NCBI RefSeq assembly: GCF_013404075.1
Contig: NZ_JACBJQ010000018.1
Location: 1-64,000 of the forward strand
Reading direction: 5' to 3'
DNA length: 64,000 nt
DNA from: Mycolicibacterium vinylchloridicum
Lineage (GTDB): Bacteria > Actinomycetota > Actinomycetes > Mycobacteriales > Mycobacteriaceae
The notes beneath the pieces were generated by a model that ran no database searches, was not told where the DNA came from, and saw only the letters and a list, made by a program, of their open reading frames with translations. This document shows positions 33,493-41,873 of this stretch, in pieces; the stretch's first letter is position 1, and every line of letters begins with the position of its first letter. Both the position numbers and the translations under genes were made by a program.

Positions 33493-35123
33493 CCACCACC
33501 CTGCTCGCCGAGGCCAGCCGGCTCGGCAACCCTGTCGTCAACATCAGCATCTTCGTGGCCTTCGTACTCATCACGCTGTTCATCGTGATCCGGGCCGGCC
33601 GCTCCAACACCAATGCCACCGAATTCTTCACCGGCGGCCGCGCGTTCTCCGGACCGCAGAATGGCATCGCCATCGCCGGCGATTACCTTTCTGCAGCAAG
33701 CTTTCTCGGTATCGCCGGCGCCATCGCGGTGTACGGCTACGACGGCTTCCTGTATTCGATCGGCTTCCTGGTCGCCTGGCTGGTGGCCCTGCTCCTGGTG
33801 GCCGAACTACTGCGCAACACAGGCAAATTCACGATGGCCGACGTCCTGAGCTTCCGGCTCAAGCAACGGCCGGTACGGGTGGCCGCCGCCACCTCGACGC
33901 TGACGGTGTCGCTGTTCTACCTGCTGGCGCAGATGGCCGGCGCCGGCGGACTGGTCGCGCTGCTGCTCGACGTCCACGGCCGCACAGCACAGTCCGTCGT
34001 GATCGCGGTGGTCGGTGTGCTGATGATCGTCTACGTCCTGGTCGGCGGCATGAAGGGCACCACCTGGGTGCAGATCATCAAGGCCGTCCTGCTGATCGCG
34101 GGGGCGGCGATCATGACGCTGCTGGTGCTGGTGAAGTTCGGCCTGAACTTCTCCGACATCCTCGGTTCGGCCCAGCAGATGGTGCACGACGCCACCACCA
34201 AGGGGGTGGCCAGTCGCGACGTGCTGGCCCCGGGCGCGCAGTACGGCGCCAACACCACCTCGAAGATCAACCTGCTGTCGCTGGGGTTGGCGCTGGTGTT
34301 GGGCACGGCGGGCCTGCCGCACGTACTGATGCGCTTCTACACCGTGCCGACCGCGAAAGAGGCTCGGCGATCGGTGGTTTGGGCGATCGGCCTGATCGGC
34401 GCCTTCTACCTGTTCACCCTGGCACTGGGCTACGGCGCGGCGGCCATGGTCGGCCCGGACAAGATCCTGGCCGCGCCGGGTGGGCAGAACTCGGCGGCAC
34501 CGCTGCTGGCGTTCGAGCTCGGCGGCGTGATCCTGCTCGGCATCATCTCGGCCGTCGCGTTCGCGACGATCCTGGCCGTGGTGGCGGGCCTGACGATCAC
34601 CGCGTCGGCATCGTTCGCCCACGACGTGTACGCCAGTGTGCTCAAGAGCCACAAGGTGACCGAGGACGAACAGGTGCGGGTATCGCGGATCACCGCGGTG
34701 GTGCTCGGTATCGCGGCGATCGGGCTGGGCATCCTGGCCAACGGCCAGAACGTCGCCTTCCTGGTGGCGCTGGCGTTCGCGGTGGCGGCCTCGGCGAACC
34801 TGCCGACGATCGTGTACTCGCTGTACTGGAAGCGATTCAACACCCGCGGCGCGCTGTGGAGCATGTACGGCGGTCTGATCAGCTGCTTGGTGCTGATCAT
34901 TTTCTCGCCGGCCGTGTCGGGCAACAAGAGCGCGATGATCCCGGGCGCGGACTTCGACTTCTTCCCGCTGGCCAACCCCGGCATCGTGTCGATCCCGCTG
35001 GCGTTCATCCTCGGCATCGTCGGCACGCTGACGTCGAAGGACACCGGCGACCCCGAGCTCAACGCCGAAATGGAGGTGCGGTCGCTCACCGGCGTCGGCG
35101 CCGAGAAGGCGACCCACCACTGA
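33489..35123 (+). CDS. Cation/acetate symporter, ActP/MctC-like
   Basis: This 544-residue SSS-family symporter has about thirteen helices. The helix-1 motif AGDYLSAASFLGIAGAIA and the loop GLPHVLMRFYTVPTAKEAR are those of ActP and the corynebacterial monocarboxylate carrier MctC. Periplasmic and C-terminal loops are of normal length, unlike its relative at 31293. GTG at 33489 is preferred; the open frame to 33342 shadows the DUF485 gene. Acetate, propionate or pyruvate are likely substrates by family. Confidence 0.9.
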   Translation: MTTTLLAEASRLGNPVVNISIFVAFVLITLFIVIRAGRSNTNATEFFTGGRAFSGPQNGIAIAGDYLSAASFLGIAGAIAVYGYDGFLYSIGFLVAWLVALLLVAELLRNTGKFTMADVLSFRLKQRPVRVAAATSTLTVSLFYLLAQMAGAGGLVALLLDVHGRTAQSVVIAVVGVLMIVYVLVGGMKGTTWVQIIKAVLLIAGAAIMTLLVLVKFGLNFSDILGSAQQMVHDATTKGVASRDVLAPGAQYGANTTSKINLLSLGLALVLGTAGLPHVLMRFYTVPTAKEARRSVVWAIGLIGAFYLFTLALGYGAAAMVGPDKILAAPGGQNSAAPLLAFELGGVILLGIISAVAFATILAVVAGLTITASASFAHDVYASVLKSHKVTEDEQVRVSRITAVVLGIAAIGLGILANGQNVAFLVALAFAVAASANLPTIVYSLYWKRFNTRGALWSMYGGLISCLVLIIFSPAVSGNKSAMIPGADFDFFPLANPGIVSIPLAFILGIVGTLTSKDTGDPELNAEMEVRSLTGVGAEKATHH

Positions 35124-35133
35124 ATGAGGTGAG

Positions 35134-35208
35134 AATCTCGCCGGGTCCGGGAATGGTGTGGGTGTGCCGACGTTGTTGATGCACACATGAGCCTGACCCG
35201 GCGAGATT
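35134..35208 (+). promoter_or_regulatory. Inverted repeat spanning the MFS start codon
   Basis: AATCTCGCCGGGTC (35134-35147) is repeated as its exact complement GACCCGGCGAGATT (35195-35208). The right arm lies inside codons 3-8 of the MFS gene. Pairing in the mRNA would bury the start region at 35187 in a 47-base loop above a 14-base GC-rich stem. It could regulate translation of that gene or terminate the symporter transcript. Confidence 0.5.
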
Positions 35209-36392
35209 TCGCCTTCGCCCTGCTGGCCTACGCCCTCGCCGCGATCATGGTCGGCACCACCCTGCCGACCCCGCTCTACGCGCTGTACTCCGAGCGCATG
35301 CATTTCTCGGTATTGACCACCACCGTCATCTACGCCACCTACGCCGGCGGGGTGCTGTTCGCGCTGCTGGTGTTCGGCAGGTGGTCGGACGCCATCGGCC
35401 GACGTCCTGTTCTGCTGGCCGGTACGGTGTTCGCACTGGCCAGCGCCGTGGTGTTCTTGGTCGCGGACTCGGTGCCGCTGCTGCTGGTCGGCCGGGTGCT
35501 GTCGGGACTGTCGGCGGGCATCTTCACCGGCACCGCCACCGCGGCCATCATCGAGGCCGCGCCACCGAGCTGGCGGACCCGCGCACCTGCGGTCGCCACG
35601 ATCGCGAACATCGGCGGACTGGGCTCCGGTCCGGTGCTGGCCGGCATCCTGGCACAGCACGCCCCCAGTCCGCTGACGCTGACCTTCTTCGTGCACATCG
35701 GGATGGTCGTGCTGGCCGCGATCGCGGTGCTGCTGGTTCCGGAAACGTCCAGCCGGACCGGAAAGCTGGGACTGCAACGACTTTCGGTTCCACCCGAGGT
35801 GCGGCCGGTGTTCGTCATCGCCGCGCTGGCCGCGTTCGCCGGGTTCACGGTCACCGGCCTGTTCACCTCGGTCGCGCCGTCCATGCTGACCACCATCATC
35901 GGGATCGGGGACCATGCGCTGGCCGGAGTGATCGCCGGATCCATCTTCGGTGCCTCGGCGGTCGCCCAGATCTTCGGTACCCGTATCGAACCACGGCGCG
36001 CCGTCGCGATCGGCTGCGCCATCCTGACCGCGGGCATGGGAATTCTCGTTGTGGCGCTGCACTATTCGTCGCTCGCCGGATTGATCGCCGCGGCGGTGGT
36101 CTCTGGTATCGGCCAGGGCATCAGCTTCAGCCGCGGACTTGCCGCCGTCGCCGAACTCACCCCCGCGCAGCGCCGGGCCGAGGTCAGCTCCACCTACTTC
36201 GTGGTGGCCTACATCGCGATCTCGATCCCGGTGATCGGCGAGGGTTTCGCCGCCCAGGCCTGGGGCCTGCGCACCGGGGGCACAGTGTTCGCCGTCGCCG
36301 TCGGGGTGCTGGCGCTGGTTTGCCTGGGGGCGATCCTCTGGCAGGAATCCCGGACGAAATCAGGTAGATCTACCTACGCCGACGCGGGCTAG
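35187..36392 (+). CDS. MFS transporter
   Basis: This 401-residue major facilitator protein has twelve predicted helices. The loop 2-3 signature is GRWSDAIGRRPVLLAG, and GRVLSGLSAGIFTGTATAAI is motif B/C-like. A short central loop contains PETSSRTGKLGL. It belongs to the drug/sugar-exporter type with no diagnostic substrate motif. ATG at 35187 has no strong ribosome site and lies inside an inverted repeat. It follows the symporter by 63 bases. Confidence 0.87.
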   Translation: MSLTRRDFAFALLAYALAAIMVGTTLPTPLYALYSERMHFSVLTTTVIYATYAGGVLFALLVFGRWSDAIGRRPVLLAGTVFALASAVVFLVADSVPLLLVGRVLSGLSAGIFTGTATAAIIEAAPPSWRTRAPAVATIANIGGLGSGPVLAGILAQHAPSPLTLTFFVHIGMVVLAAIAVLLVPETSSRTGKLGLQRLSVPPEVRPVFVIAALAAFAGFTVTGLFTSVAPSMLTTIIGIGDHALAGVIAGSIFGASAVAQIFGTRIEPRRAVAIGCAILTAGMGILVVALHYSSLAGLIAAAVVSGIGQGISFSRGLAAVAELTPAQRRAEVSSTYFVVAYIAISIPVIGEGFAAQAWGLRTGGTVFAVAVGVLALVCLGAILWQESRTKSGRSTYADAG

Positions 36393-36402
36393 ATTTTCAC
36401 CC

Positions 36403-37746
36403 ATGACACTGGCGTTCCCCACGCCCGCAGAGGTTGCGGCGCAGACTTCGCCGGATCGCGACCGGGCTATCGACGTGATCCGGATCGGCTCGCTGCTCGG
36501 TGTGGTGGTGGGCCACACCGTGATGGCGACGAGCATCATCACCGACGGTGTGCTGCACTGGGACAACCTGCTGACCACCTCCCCTGTCTTCCAGGCCGCG
36601 ACGTGGATCTTCCAGATCATGCCGCTGTTTTTCTTCGCCGGGGCCGCGGCCAGCATGGCGTCGTGGCGGGCCGACGTGAGCTGGGGCCAGTGGCTGATGA
36701 AACGCTGCGCCAGACTCTTTCGGCCCGTCTTCTACTACCTGACGTTCTGGGCGGTGGCGCTGACGGTGCTGCGCCAGGTCCTGCCGCCCCACGTATACGA
36801 CCCGGTGGCCGGCGTGTCCACCCAGCTGCTGTGGTTCCTCGGCGCGTACGTGCTGATGCTGGCCGCGATGCCATTGCTGGCCCGGATCACCACCGCAGCA
36901 CACCTGGTCACCGGCGTGACGGTGGTCTATCTGGCGGTCGCGACGGTCGACGCCGTGCGCCTCACGATTCCCGGCTGGCAGGCATTGGGGTTTGCGAATC
37001 TGGCGGTGTGGCTGATCCCCGGCATGTTCGGGGTGGCGTACCGCCGCGGGCTGCTACACCGCAGCGGCACTCTGCCTGCCGCACTGGCGATGTTGGCCGT
37101 CAACGTCGCGCTGGTTACCTTGGGCCCCTACAGCCTGAGCCTCGTCGGTATCGAAGGCCAGCGGCTGACGAATATGTCGCCACCGTCGCTGCTGTTGGCC
37201 GGGCACGCAATCATGATGTGCTGCTTGATCATTGCCGCGATTCCCGCGATCGGAAGGTGGGCCCGGCAGCCGCGGGTGTGGTGGTTGACGGCGATCGGCA
37301 ACTCCGGGGCGATGACGCTGTACCTGTGGCACATGCCCGCCCTGCTCGGCGTACACCTGCTGTTCGACGTCACCGGCCACCCCCGCTACCCCGGCCGGCC
37401 GGACTTCCTGGCGATCTCCGTCGTACAACTGCTACTCATGGCGGTGCTGGTCGCGGTGTTGTTCGTGACGTTGCGGCCGCTGGAGAACAATCCACTGCCC
37501 GGCTGGGATGGCCCGGTCGCGGTCAGCGGTGCACGCAGTGTCGGCGTCGGAATCCTGCTGTGCGTCGCCGGAATCGCCACCCTGGCGTCGGTGAAATGGG
37601 GGCTGAAGGACGACGGCCTGTACTGCGTGGCGGTGATGGTGCTCGCGCTGATCGGCGCGCGCGTACTGTCAGCTCGCTTCAGACCATCTCCGCCGGCCGG
37701 CGGAAGTCATTCTGCGGCAACGCTTCCCGAGCAGATCGCGGGCTAG
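36403..37746 (+). CDS. Acyltransferase-3 family membrane protein
   Basis: This 447-residue integral membrane protein has about eleven helices and begins its core with RDRAIDVIRIGSLLGVVVGH, the acyltransferase-3 motif with the catalytic-type histidine. The second conserved Arg/His patch is SWGQWLMKRCARLFRPVFYY. Such enzymes O-acylate surface sugars or lipids. ATG at 36403 is 10 bases after the MFS stop, so they are probably co-transcribed. Its TAG stop shares a CTAG with the next gene on the other strand. Confidence 0.85.
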   Translation: MTLAFPTPAEVAAQTSPDRDRAIDVIRIGSLLGVVVGHTVMATSIITDGVLHWDNLLTTSPVFQAATWIFQIMPLFFFAGAAASMASWRADVSWGQWLMKRCARLFRPVFYYLTFWAVALTVLRQVLPPHVYDPVAGVSTQLLWFLGAYVLMLAAMPLLARITTAAHLVTGVTVVYLAVATVDAVRLTIPGWQALGFANLAVWLIPGMFGVAYRRGLLHRSGTLPAALAMLAVNVALVTLGPYSLSLVGIEGQRLTNMSPPSLLLAGHAIMMCCLIIAAIPAIGRWARQPRVWWLTAIGNSGAMTLYLWHMPALLGVHLLFDVTGHPRYPGRPDFLAISVVQLLLMAVLVAVLFVTLRPLENNPLPGWDGPVAVSGARSVGVGILLCVAGIATLASVKWGLKDDGLYCVAVMVLALIGARVLSARFRPSPPAGGSHSAATLPEQIAG

Positions 37747-37919
37747 CCGCTCTTACGGCGGAACTCCCGGCGGTTCCCAGCCGCCCCGTGCGAGCGGGAT
37801 TGCTTGGCGCCGGCGTCGGTGTGCGAGGAACCGCCGGCCGCCTTCGCCTTCTTACGCTCCAGCGCCTCACGGAACTTTGCCTTGGTGTCGTCCTGCGGAT
37901 CGGACTCAGATTCGGCCAT
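37743..37919 (-). CDS. DUF5302 small basic protein
   Basis: This 58-residue protein has an acidic start (MAESESDPQDDT), a KFREALERKKAK helix and a Ser/Arg/Lys/Gly-rich tail, the DUF5302 pattern of actinobacteria. ATG at 37919 is chosen; a longer frame to 37946 is not needed. It has no cysteines and no membrane segment. Disorder and nucleic-acid contact are plausible but unproven. It is encoded 30 bases downstream of the next gene's stop on the same strand. Confidence 0.75.
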   Translation of the reverse strand: MAESESDPQDDTKAKFREALERKKAKAAGGSSHTDAGAKQSRSHGAAGNRREFRRKSG

Positions 37920-37949
37920 GCTGGTCAGACTAGCGTGGCAGTGCACACT

Positions 37950-38393
37950 TCAGCGGATGCCGGGCGGCATTCCGTAGACGTGCGAGATCGGCATCGTCAG
38001 CAGCACCCGCCGATCGTCGACCATCGCGCGACGGTAGTCATCCCAGTCCGGATGCTCTCCGGCGACATTGCGATAGAGCGCGATCAGCGCTTCGACGGTG
38101 TCGTCGTGCGGCGAGGCCGCCGGTGGGGTGAGGATGGCGTTGCCCTCGGCGACCGCATACGACCAGCCGTCATCGGAGGAGACCAACAGCGTGGCCCGCG
38201 GGTCGCGGCGCAGGTTGCGGGTCTTGGCCCGCGGCTCGGTGATGGACACCTCGACGACGAGATTGCGCGGGTCGAAGTGGTAGGTCACGTTGGACAACTG
38301 CGGTCTGCCGTCGCGTTTGATGGTCGCCAGCACGGCCAGTTTGTTACCCGCGATCACCGCGAGCAGCTTGTCGTCGAACACGTGACGGGACAT
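37950..38393 (-). CDS. F420/FMN-binding split-barrel protein (Rv1155 type)
   Basis: This 147-residue protein matches remembered Rv1155 over nearly its whole length (VFDDKLLAVIAGN, LATIKRDGRPQLSNV, PRAKTRNLRRDPRA, DDGWSYAVAEG, HPDWDDYRRAMV). Rv1155 binds coenzyme F420 in a PNP-oxidase-like split-barrel dimer. The coenzyme chain starts with FbiC, encoded in this window. The ATG at 38393 is conserved. Its physiological substrate is not settled. Confidence 0.93.
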   Translation of the reverse strand: MSRHVFDDKLLAVIAGNKLAVLATIKRDGRPQLSNVTYHFDPRNLVVEVSITEPRAKTRNLRRDPRATLLVSSDDGWSYAVAEGNAILTPPAASPHDDTVEALIALYRNVAGEHPDWDDYRRAMVDDRRVLLTMPISHVYGMPPGIR

Positions 38394-38424
38394 CCATCGA
38401 GACTACGTCGCTAGCATCGGGAGC

Positions 38425-38946
38425 ATGACCCGCTACGCGGCTTTCCTGCGCGGCGTGAACGTGAAAGGCACGACCATGAAGATGGCCGATGTCGCCGCCG
38501 CGTTCACCGGCGCCGGATTCACAAACGTCAAGACCGTGCTTGCCAGCGGCAACGTGCTGCTCGACAGCGGTGCCGCCGCGAAGACGGTCCGCACGAAAGC
38601 CGAAGCCGCACTGCGGGATGCGTTCGGCTACGACGCCTGGGTACTGGTGTACGACGTCGACACGGTGCGCAAGGTGGCCGACGACTACCCGTTCGAAGCC
38701 GAGGTCGAGGGCCAGCAGTCGTACGTGACGTTCGTCAGCGACACGAAGGTTCTCGACGAGCTCGCCGCGCTGGCCGACGATGCCGGACCCGACGAGAAGA
38801 TCACCCGCGGCGACGGCGTCCTCTACTGGCAGGTGCCCAAGAACTCCACCCTGGACTCGACCATCGGCAAGACCATGGGCAACAAGCGCTACAAGTCCTC
38901 GACCACCACGCGCAATCTGCGCACCCTGGCAAAGGTAGTGAAATGA
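38425..38946 (+). CDS. DUF1697 protein (Rv1154c type)
   Basis: This 173-residue protein of the DUF1697 family begins with the diagnostic MTRYAAFLRGVNVKGTTMKM and continues with the GFTNVKTVLASGNVLL strand-turn. The C-terminal KRYKSSTTTRNLRTL is the conserved basic end. The biochemical role of the family is unknown. ATG at 38425 diverges from the Rv1155-type gene by 31 bases. Its stop overlaps the next start as ATGA. Confidence 0.92.
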   Translation: MTRYAAFLRGVNVKGTTMKMADVAAAFTGAGFTNVKTVLASGNVLLDSGAAAKTVRTKAEAALRDAFGYDAWVLVYDVDTVRKVADDYPFEAEVEGQQSYVTFVSDTKVLDELAALADDAGPDEKITRGDGVLYWQVPKNSTLDSTIGKTMGNKRYKSSTTTRNLRTLAKVVK

Positions 38947-39770
38947 GCACCCCCAAGATCGACGCCAGCGATCTGCGCGGCGTCTCGGAGACCGCACTGA
39001 TGACGCTGTACGGCCGGGCCCATCAGGCCGGCCTGCCCGGCGCGATCCTGCACGACCCGATGGCCATCACGCTCGTCGAGTCCATCGACTTCGATTTCGA
39101 CAAGTTCGGCCGCAAAGGCCAGGAGATGGCCCTGCGCTCGCTGGCCGTCGACGCCTGCGCCGTGAACTATCTCAAAGAGCATCCGAGAGCCACGGTCGTC
39201 GCGCTCGCCGAGGGCTTCCAGACCAGCTTCTGGCGGTTGACCGAGGCGATACCCGACCCGCAGTTCCGATGGCTGTCAGTGGACCTGGCCCCGGTAATCG
39301 CGCTGCGCGAGCGGCTGCTGCCACCCTCACCACGGATCACCGCGCTCGGACAGTCCGCGCTCGACTACAGCTGGATGGACCGGGTGGACAGCTCAGGCGG
39401 TGTGTTCATCACCGCCGAGGGCCTGCTGATGTACCTGCGGCCCGAGGAGGCGATGGACCTGATCACCCAGTGCGCCAAGCGTTTTCCGGGCGGACAGATG
39501 TTCTTCGACCTGCCGCCGACGATAGTGAAGAGGCTCGCCCCGAAGGGGCTGAAGTCCTCGAAGCACTACCGGGTTCCGCCGATGCCGTTCAGCCTCAGCA
39601 CCGTCCAATTGGCCGATCTGGTCAATACCGTGCCGGGAATCAAAGCGGTGCACGACGTCCCGATGCCCAGCGGCCGCGGCTTCCTGTTCAAGCGGCTGTT
39701 CCCAGCGATCTGGCACTTCGGTCCGACAAAGCGTTTCCGCGGGGCCTACACCCTGCTCGAATTCGGCTGA
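38943..39770 (+). CDS. LCM-type O-methyltransferase (Rv1153c type)
   Basis: This 275-residue class I methyltransferase of the leucine-carboxyl-methyltransferase branch has the N-terminal SETALMTLYGRAHQ, the SAM region VVALAEGFQTSFWRL, acidic WLSVDLAPV and GVFITAEGLLMYL. In M. tuberculosis the equivalent is annotated as an O-methyltransferase next to DUF1697. The acceptor is unknown. It starts with an ATGA overlap, so it is coupled to the upstream gene, and converges on a GntR gene. Confidence 0.88.
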   Translation: MSTPKIDASDLRGVSETALMTLYGRAHQAGLPGAILHDPMAITLVESIDFDFDKFGRKGQEMALRSLAVDACAVNYLKEHPRATVVALAEGFQTSFWRLTEAIPDPQFRWLSVDLAPVIALRERLLPPSPRITALGQSALDYSWMDRVDSSGGVFITAEGLLMYLRPEEAMDLITQCAKRFPGGQMFFDLPPTIVKRLAPKGLKSSKHYRVPPMPFSLSTVQLADLVNTVPGIKAVHDVPMPSGRGFLFKRLFPAIWHFGPTKRFRGAYTLLEFG

Positions 39771-39773
39771 GTC

Positions 39774-40139
39774 CTAGCCGAACGCCGAGTCCAGGTACTG
39801 CAGCGCCTCGTGCTTGCCCAGCCCGAGCGCGCGGGCGGCCTCCACATAGGCATTCGCCGCGGCGGCCATCGCGGCGTCGGCCGGATCGGCCCGCGCCACG
39901 AACGTCCCGAATCGGCCGCGGGTTTCGACGATCCCGGCGGTTTCCAGCTCCCGGTAGGCGCGCGCCACGGTGTTGACCGCCAAGCCCAACTGGCCGGCCA
40001 GCTCACGCACCGTCGGCAATCGGGTGCCGGGTGGCAACCGTCCCTCGCGGATACCCGCGATGACCTGCGTTCTGAGCTGATCGAACAGTGGACGGGCGGC
40101 CGCTGCGTCTATGCGCAGTCCAAGCCCCAACTCCGACAC
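39774..40139 (-). CDS. GntR-family regulator, short YtrA type (Rv1152 type)
   Basis: This 121-residue repressor has an N-terminal winged helix (PLFDQLRTQVIAGIREGRLPPGTRLPTVRELA, helix-turn-helix QLGLAVNTVARAYRELE) and only a short tail of about 45 residues, the YtrA layout without a ligand domain. The start is GTG at 40139. The palindrome CTAAG-N5-CTTAG three bases upstream is the probable operator, shared with the divergent sirtuin gene. Confidence 0.92.
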   Translation of the reverse strand: MSELGLGLRIDAAAARPLFDQLRTQVIAGIREGRLPPGTRLPTVRELAGQLGLAVNTVARAYRELETAGIVETRGRFGTFVARADPADAAMAAAANAYVEAARALGLGKHEALQYLDSAFG

Positions 40140-40142
40140 ACG

Positions 40143-40157
40143 CTAAGTATCGCTTAG
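40143..40157. promoter_or_regulatory. Candidate GntR operator
   Basis: CTAAG-tatcg-CTTAG is a 15-base palindrome in the 37-base space between the GntR start and the sirtuin start. It abuts the GntR start codon and lies about 7 bases before a TATTTT -10 candidate (40164-40169) for the sirtuin. Binding there would repress both genes. Confidence 0.6.
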
Positions 40158-40176
40158 ACCGGCTATTTTGGGGGAT

Positions 40177-40902
40177 GTGCGTATCGCGGTGCTGAGCGGG
40201 GCGGGGATATCCGCCGAGAGCGGCGTGCCGACGTTCCGCGACGACAAGACGGGCCTGTGGGCCAAGTACGACCCCTATGAATTGTCCAGCACCGACGGCT
40301 GGCAAAGCCACCCCGAGCGGGTGTGGGCCTGGTACCTGTGGCGGCATCACCTGGTCGAGCGGGTCGAGCCCAACGACGGCCACCGCGCGGTGGCGGCGTG
40401 GCAGGACTACGCCGATGTCACCGTGGTCACCCAGAACGTCGACGATCTGCACGAGCGGGCCGGCAGCAAGACCGTGCACCATCTGCACGGCAGCCTGTTC
40501 GAATTCTGGTGCGACACCTGTGGTTCTCGCTACCACGGCCCACTGCCGGACATGCCCGAGCCCGAGCTGGAGAAGATGCCTCCGCAGTGCGAGTGCGGCG
40601 GGCTGATCCGTCCCGGCATCGTCTGGTTCGGCGAGCAGCTGCCCGACGAGCCGTGGCAGGCCTCGGTCGAGGCGGTGGCCAATGCGGACGTGCTCGTGGT
40701 CGTCGGCACCTCGGGGATCGTCTACCCGGCGGCCGGGCTGCCCGAGGTGGCGCTGGCTCGAGGCGTGGTCGTGGTCGAGGTCAATCCCGAACCCACCCCG
40801 CTGACCGGTAACGCGACCATTTCGATCCGGGAGTCGGCCAGTTCGGCGCTACCGCGCCTGCTGCAGCGGTTGCCCGAGCTGTTGCAGGCCAGACAGAACT
40901 AG
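40177..40902 (+). CDS. NAD-dependent sirtuin deacylase
   Basis: This 241-residue class III sirtuin is the Rv1151c/CobB type. NAD contacts are SGAGISAESGVPTFRD and TQNVDDLHERAG. The catalytic His104 lies in HLHGSLFE. The zinc cysteines are CDTC and CEC. Tyr53 and Arg56 (YLWR) form the pocket motif that lets SIRT5-type enzymes remove succinyl groups as well as acetyl. GTG at 40177 lies 7 bases after TATTTT, a leaderless arrangement. Its stop shares CTAG with the next gene. Confidence 0.92.
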   Translation: MRIAVLSGAGISAESGVPTFRDDKTGLWAKYDPYELSSTDGWQSHPERVWAWYLWRHHLVERVEPNDGHRAVAAWQDYADVTVVTQNVDDLHERAGSKTVHHLHGSLFEFWCDTCGSRYHGPLPDMPEPELEKMPPQCECGGLIRPGIVWFGEQLPDEPWQASVEAVANADVLVVVGTSGIVYPAAGLPEVALARGVVVVEVNPEPTPLTGNATISIRESASSALPRLLQRLPELLQARQN

Positions 40903-41534
40903 CCGGCCTTACTCGCCCGGCCCAGCGCGACCTCCTGCGCGGGCAGCGGCACCCACGCCGGCAACATGTCCTCGCGCCGCGCGGTGTCGATCGTGAACCC
41001 GGCGGCCGCGATCGAACGCTCGGTCGCGCGGTGGGTGTGGCAGTTGCCGGCGAACCGCGGCCAGATCGTGGCGTCGGCCAGCCGCTGCAGGCCGCCCCGC
41101 CAGCCGTCGCTGGCGATGTGCTCGAAGTAGCGCAGTTGCCCGCCCGGTTTCAGAACGGCGTTGAGCTGACGCAGCACCCCGTCGGGGTCGGCCACCGAGC
41201 ACAGCACCAGCGAGCACACCACCGCGTCGAACGGTTCGGTCGGCGGCATGGTCTCGATCGTGGATTCGATCACCGTGACGGGAACCGGCGCCGCGGCGGC
41301 GGCCTCCTTGGCGAGTGGCGCCAGGCGGGTTTCGGGCTCGAGTGCGAAGACCTCGGTCACCGAATCGGGATAGAACGCGAAGTTGGATCCGGTGCCCGCA
41401 CCGACCTCCAGGACACGCCCGGACAGGTCTAAGAGATTGGCCCGGCGGAGGTCCCGCATGGCTCGTGATTCATGGGCGGACAGCACCTTCCAGAAGCGGG
41501 CGAAGAAGGGGTTGTCAAAAGTTTCTGTAGCCAT
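40899..41534 (-). CDS. Class I SAM methyltransferase (Methyltransf_11 type)
   Basis: This 211-residue methyltransferase has motif I VLEVGAGTGSNFAFYP, the acidic ALEPETRL, and SLVLCSVADPDGVLRQLNAVLKPGG. Its C-terminal half (DATIWPRFAGNCHTHRATERSI) resembles the METTL7-like group of actinobacteria that act on phospholipid or thiol acceptors; the acceptor here is unknown. ATG at 41534. Upstream lies a repeat-rich control region shared with a small divergent gene. Confidence 0.85.
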   Translation of the reverse strand: MATETFDNPFFARFWKVLSAHESRAMRDLRRANLLDLSGRVLEVGAGTGSNFAFYPDSVTEVFALEPETRLAPLAKEAAAAAPVPVTVIESTIETMPPTEPFDAVVCSLVLCSVADPDGVLRQLNAVLKPGGQLRYFEHIASDGWRGGLQRLADATIWPRFAGNCHTHRATERSIAAAGFTIDTARREDMLPAWVPLPAQEVALGRASKAG

Positions 41535-41590
41535 CGTTGTAGCGTCCTTTCGGCTCTAACCACCCTAGTCGCAGGCCGTTTTCGCCCCTG

Positions 41591-41663
41591 ACCTGCGAGT
41601 AAGGTACTCGCCGGTAACCGGGGACCTGACTCATGGGTAACCAGCCACCTGACTCGGGAGTAA
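41591..41663. promoter_or_regulatory. Repeat-rich divergent control region
   Basis: Two tandem units of 23 bases begin GGTAACC at 41613 and 41636, and both contain ACCTGACTC. The palindrome CGAGTA-agg-TACTCG lies at 41596-41610. A further GACTC-ata-GAGTC is at 41711-41723. The methyltransferase diverges to the left and the 43-residue gene to the right. The phased repeats imply a bound regulator of unknown identity. Confidence 0.55.
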
Positions 41664-41729
41664 GAATTGCCATGGTTTTCCGAATCGTGGCTCAATGATT
41701 CCTTAAAAGTGACTCATAGAGTCCTGGGT

Positions 41730-41861
41730 ATGTGGATCGACGACACCAGTGCCGATGTCATCAAGATCGATTTCGACGAGCTCTACCACGGCGATTTTCT
41801 CGTGGAGGGCGATACCTCGGAGCAGTTCGAGGATCTCCCCCCGCTCGCTAACGCCAGCTGA
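41730..41861 (+). CDS. Small acidic protein, 43 residues, unknown
   Basis: The reading frame uses G or C at nearly all third codon positions, as real genes here do. The product is strongly acidic (12 Asp/Glu, one Lys) and free of cysteine; it begins MWIDDTSADVIKIDFDELY. A TAGAGT -10 (41717-41722) lies 7 bases before the ATG, which fits a leaderless mRNA. A strong hairpin follows the stop. No family is recognised. Its role could be protein binding, but that is a guess. Confidence 0.65.
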   Translation: MWIDDTSADVIKIDFDELYHGDFLVEGDTSEQFEDLPPLANAS

Positions 41862-41873
41862 GCGCAGCGCCAC

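Noticed and set aside
28900..37740. Recent horizontal transfer of the transport block
   Set aside because: No transposase, integrase, tRNA or flanking repeats are seen, and GC and codon use look like those of the neighbours.
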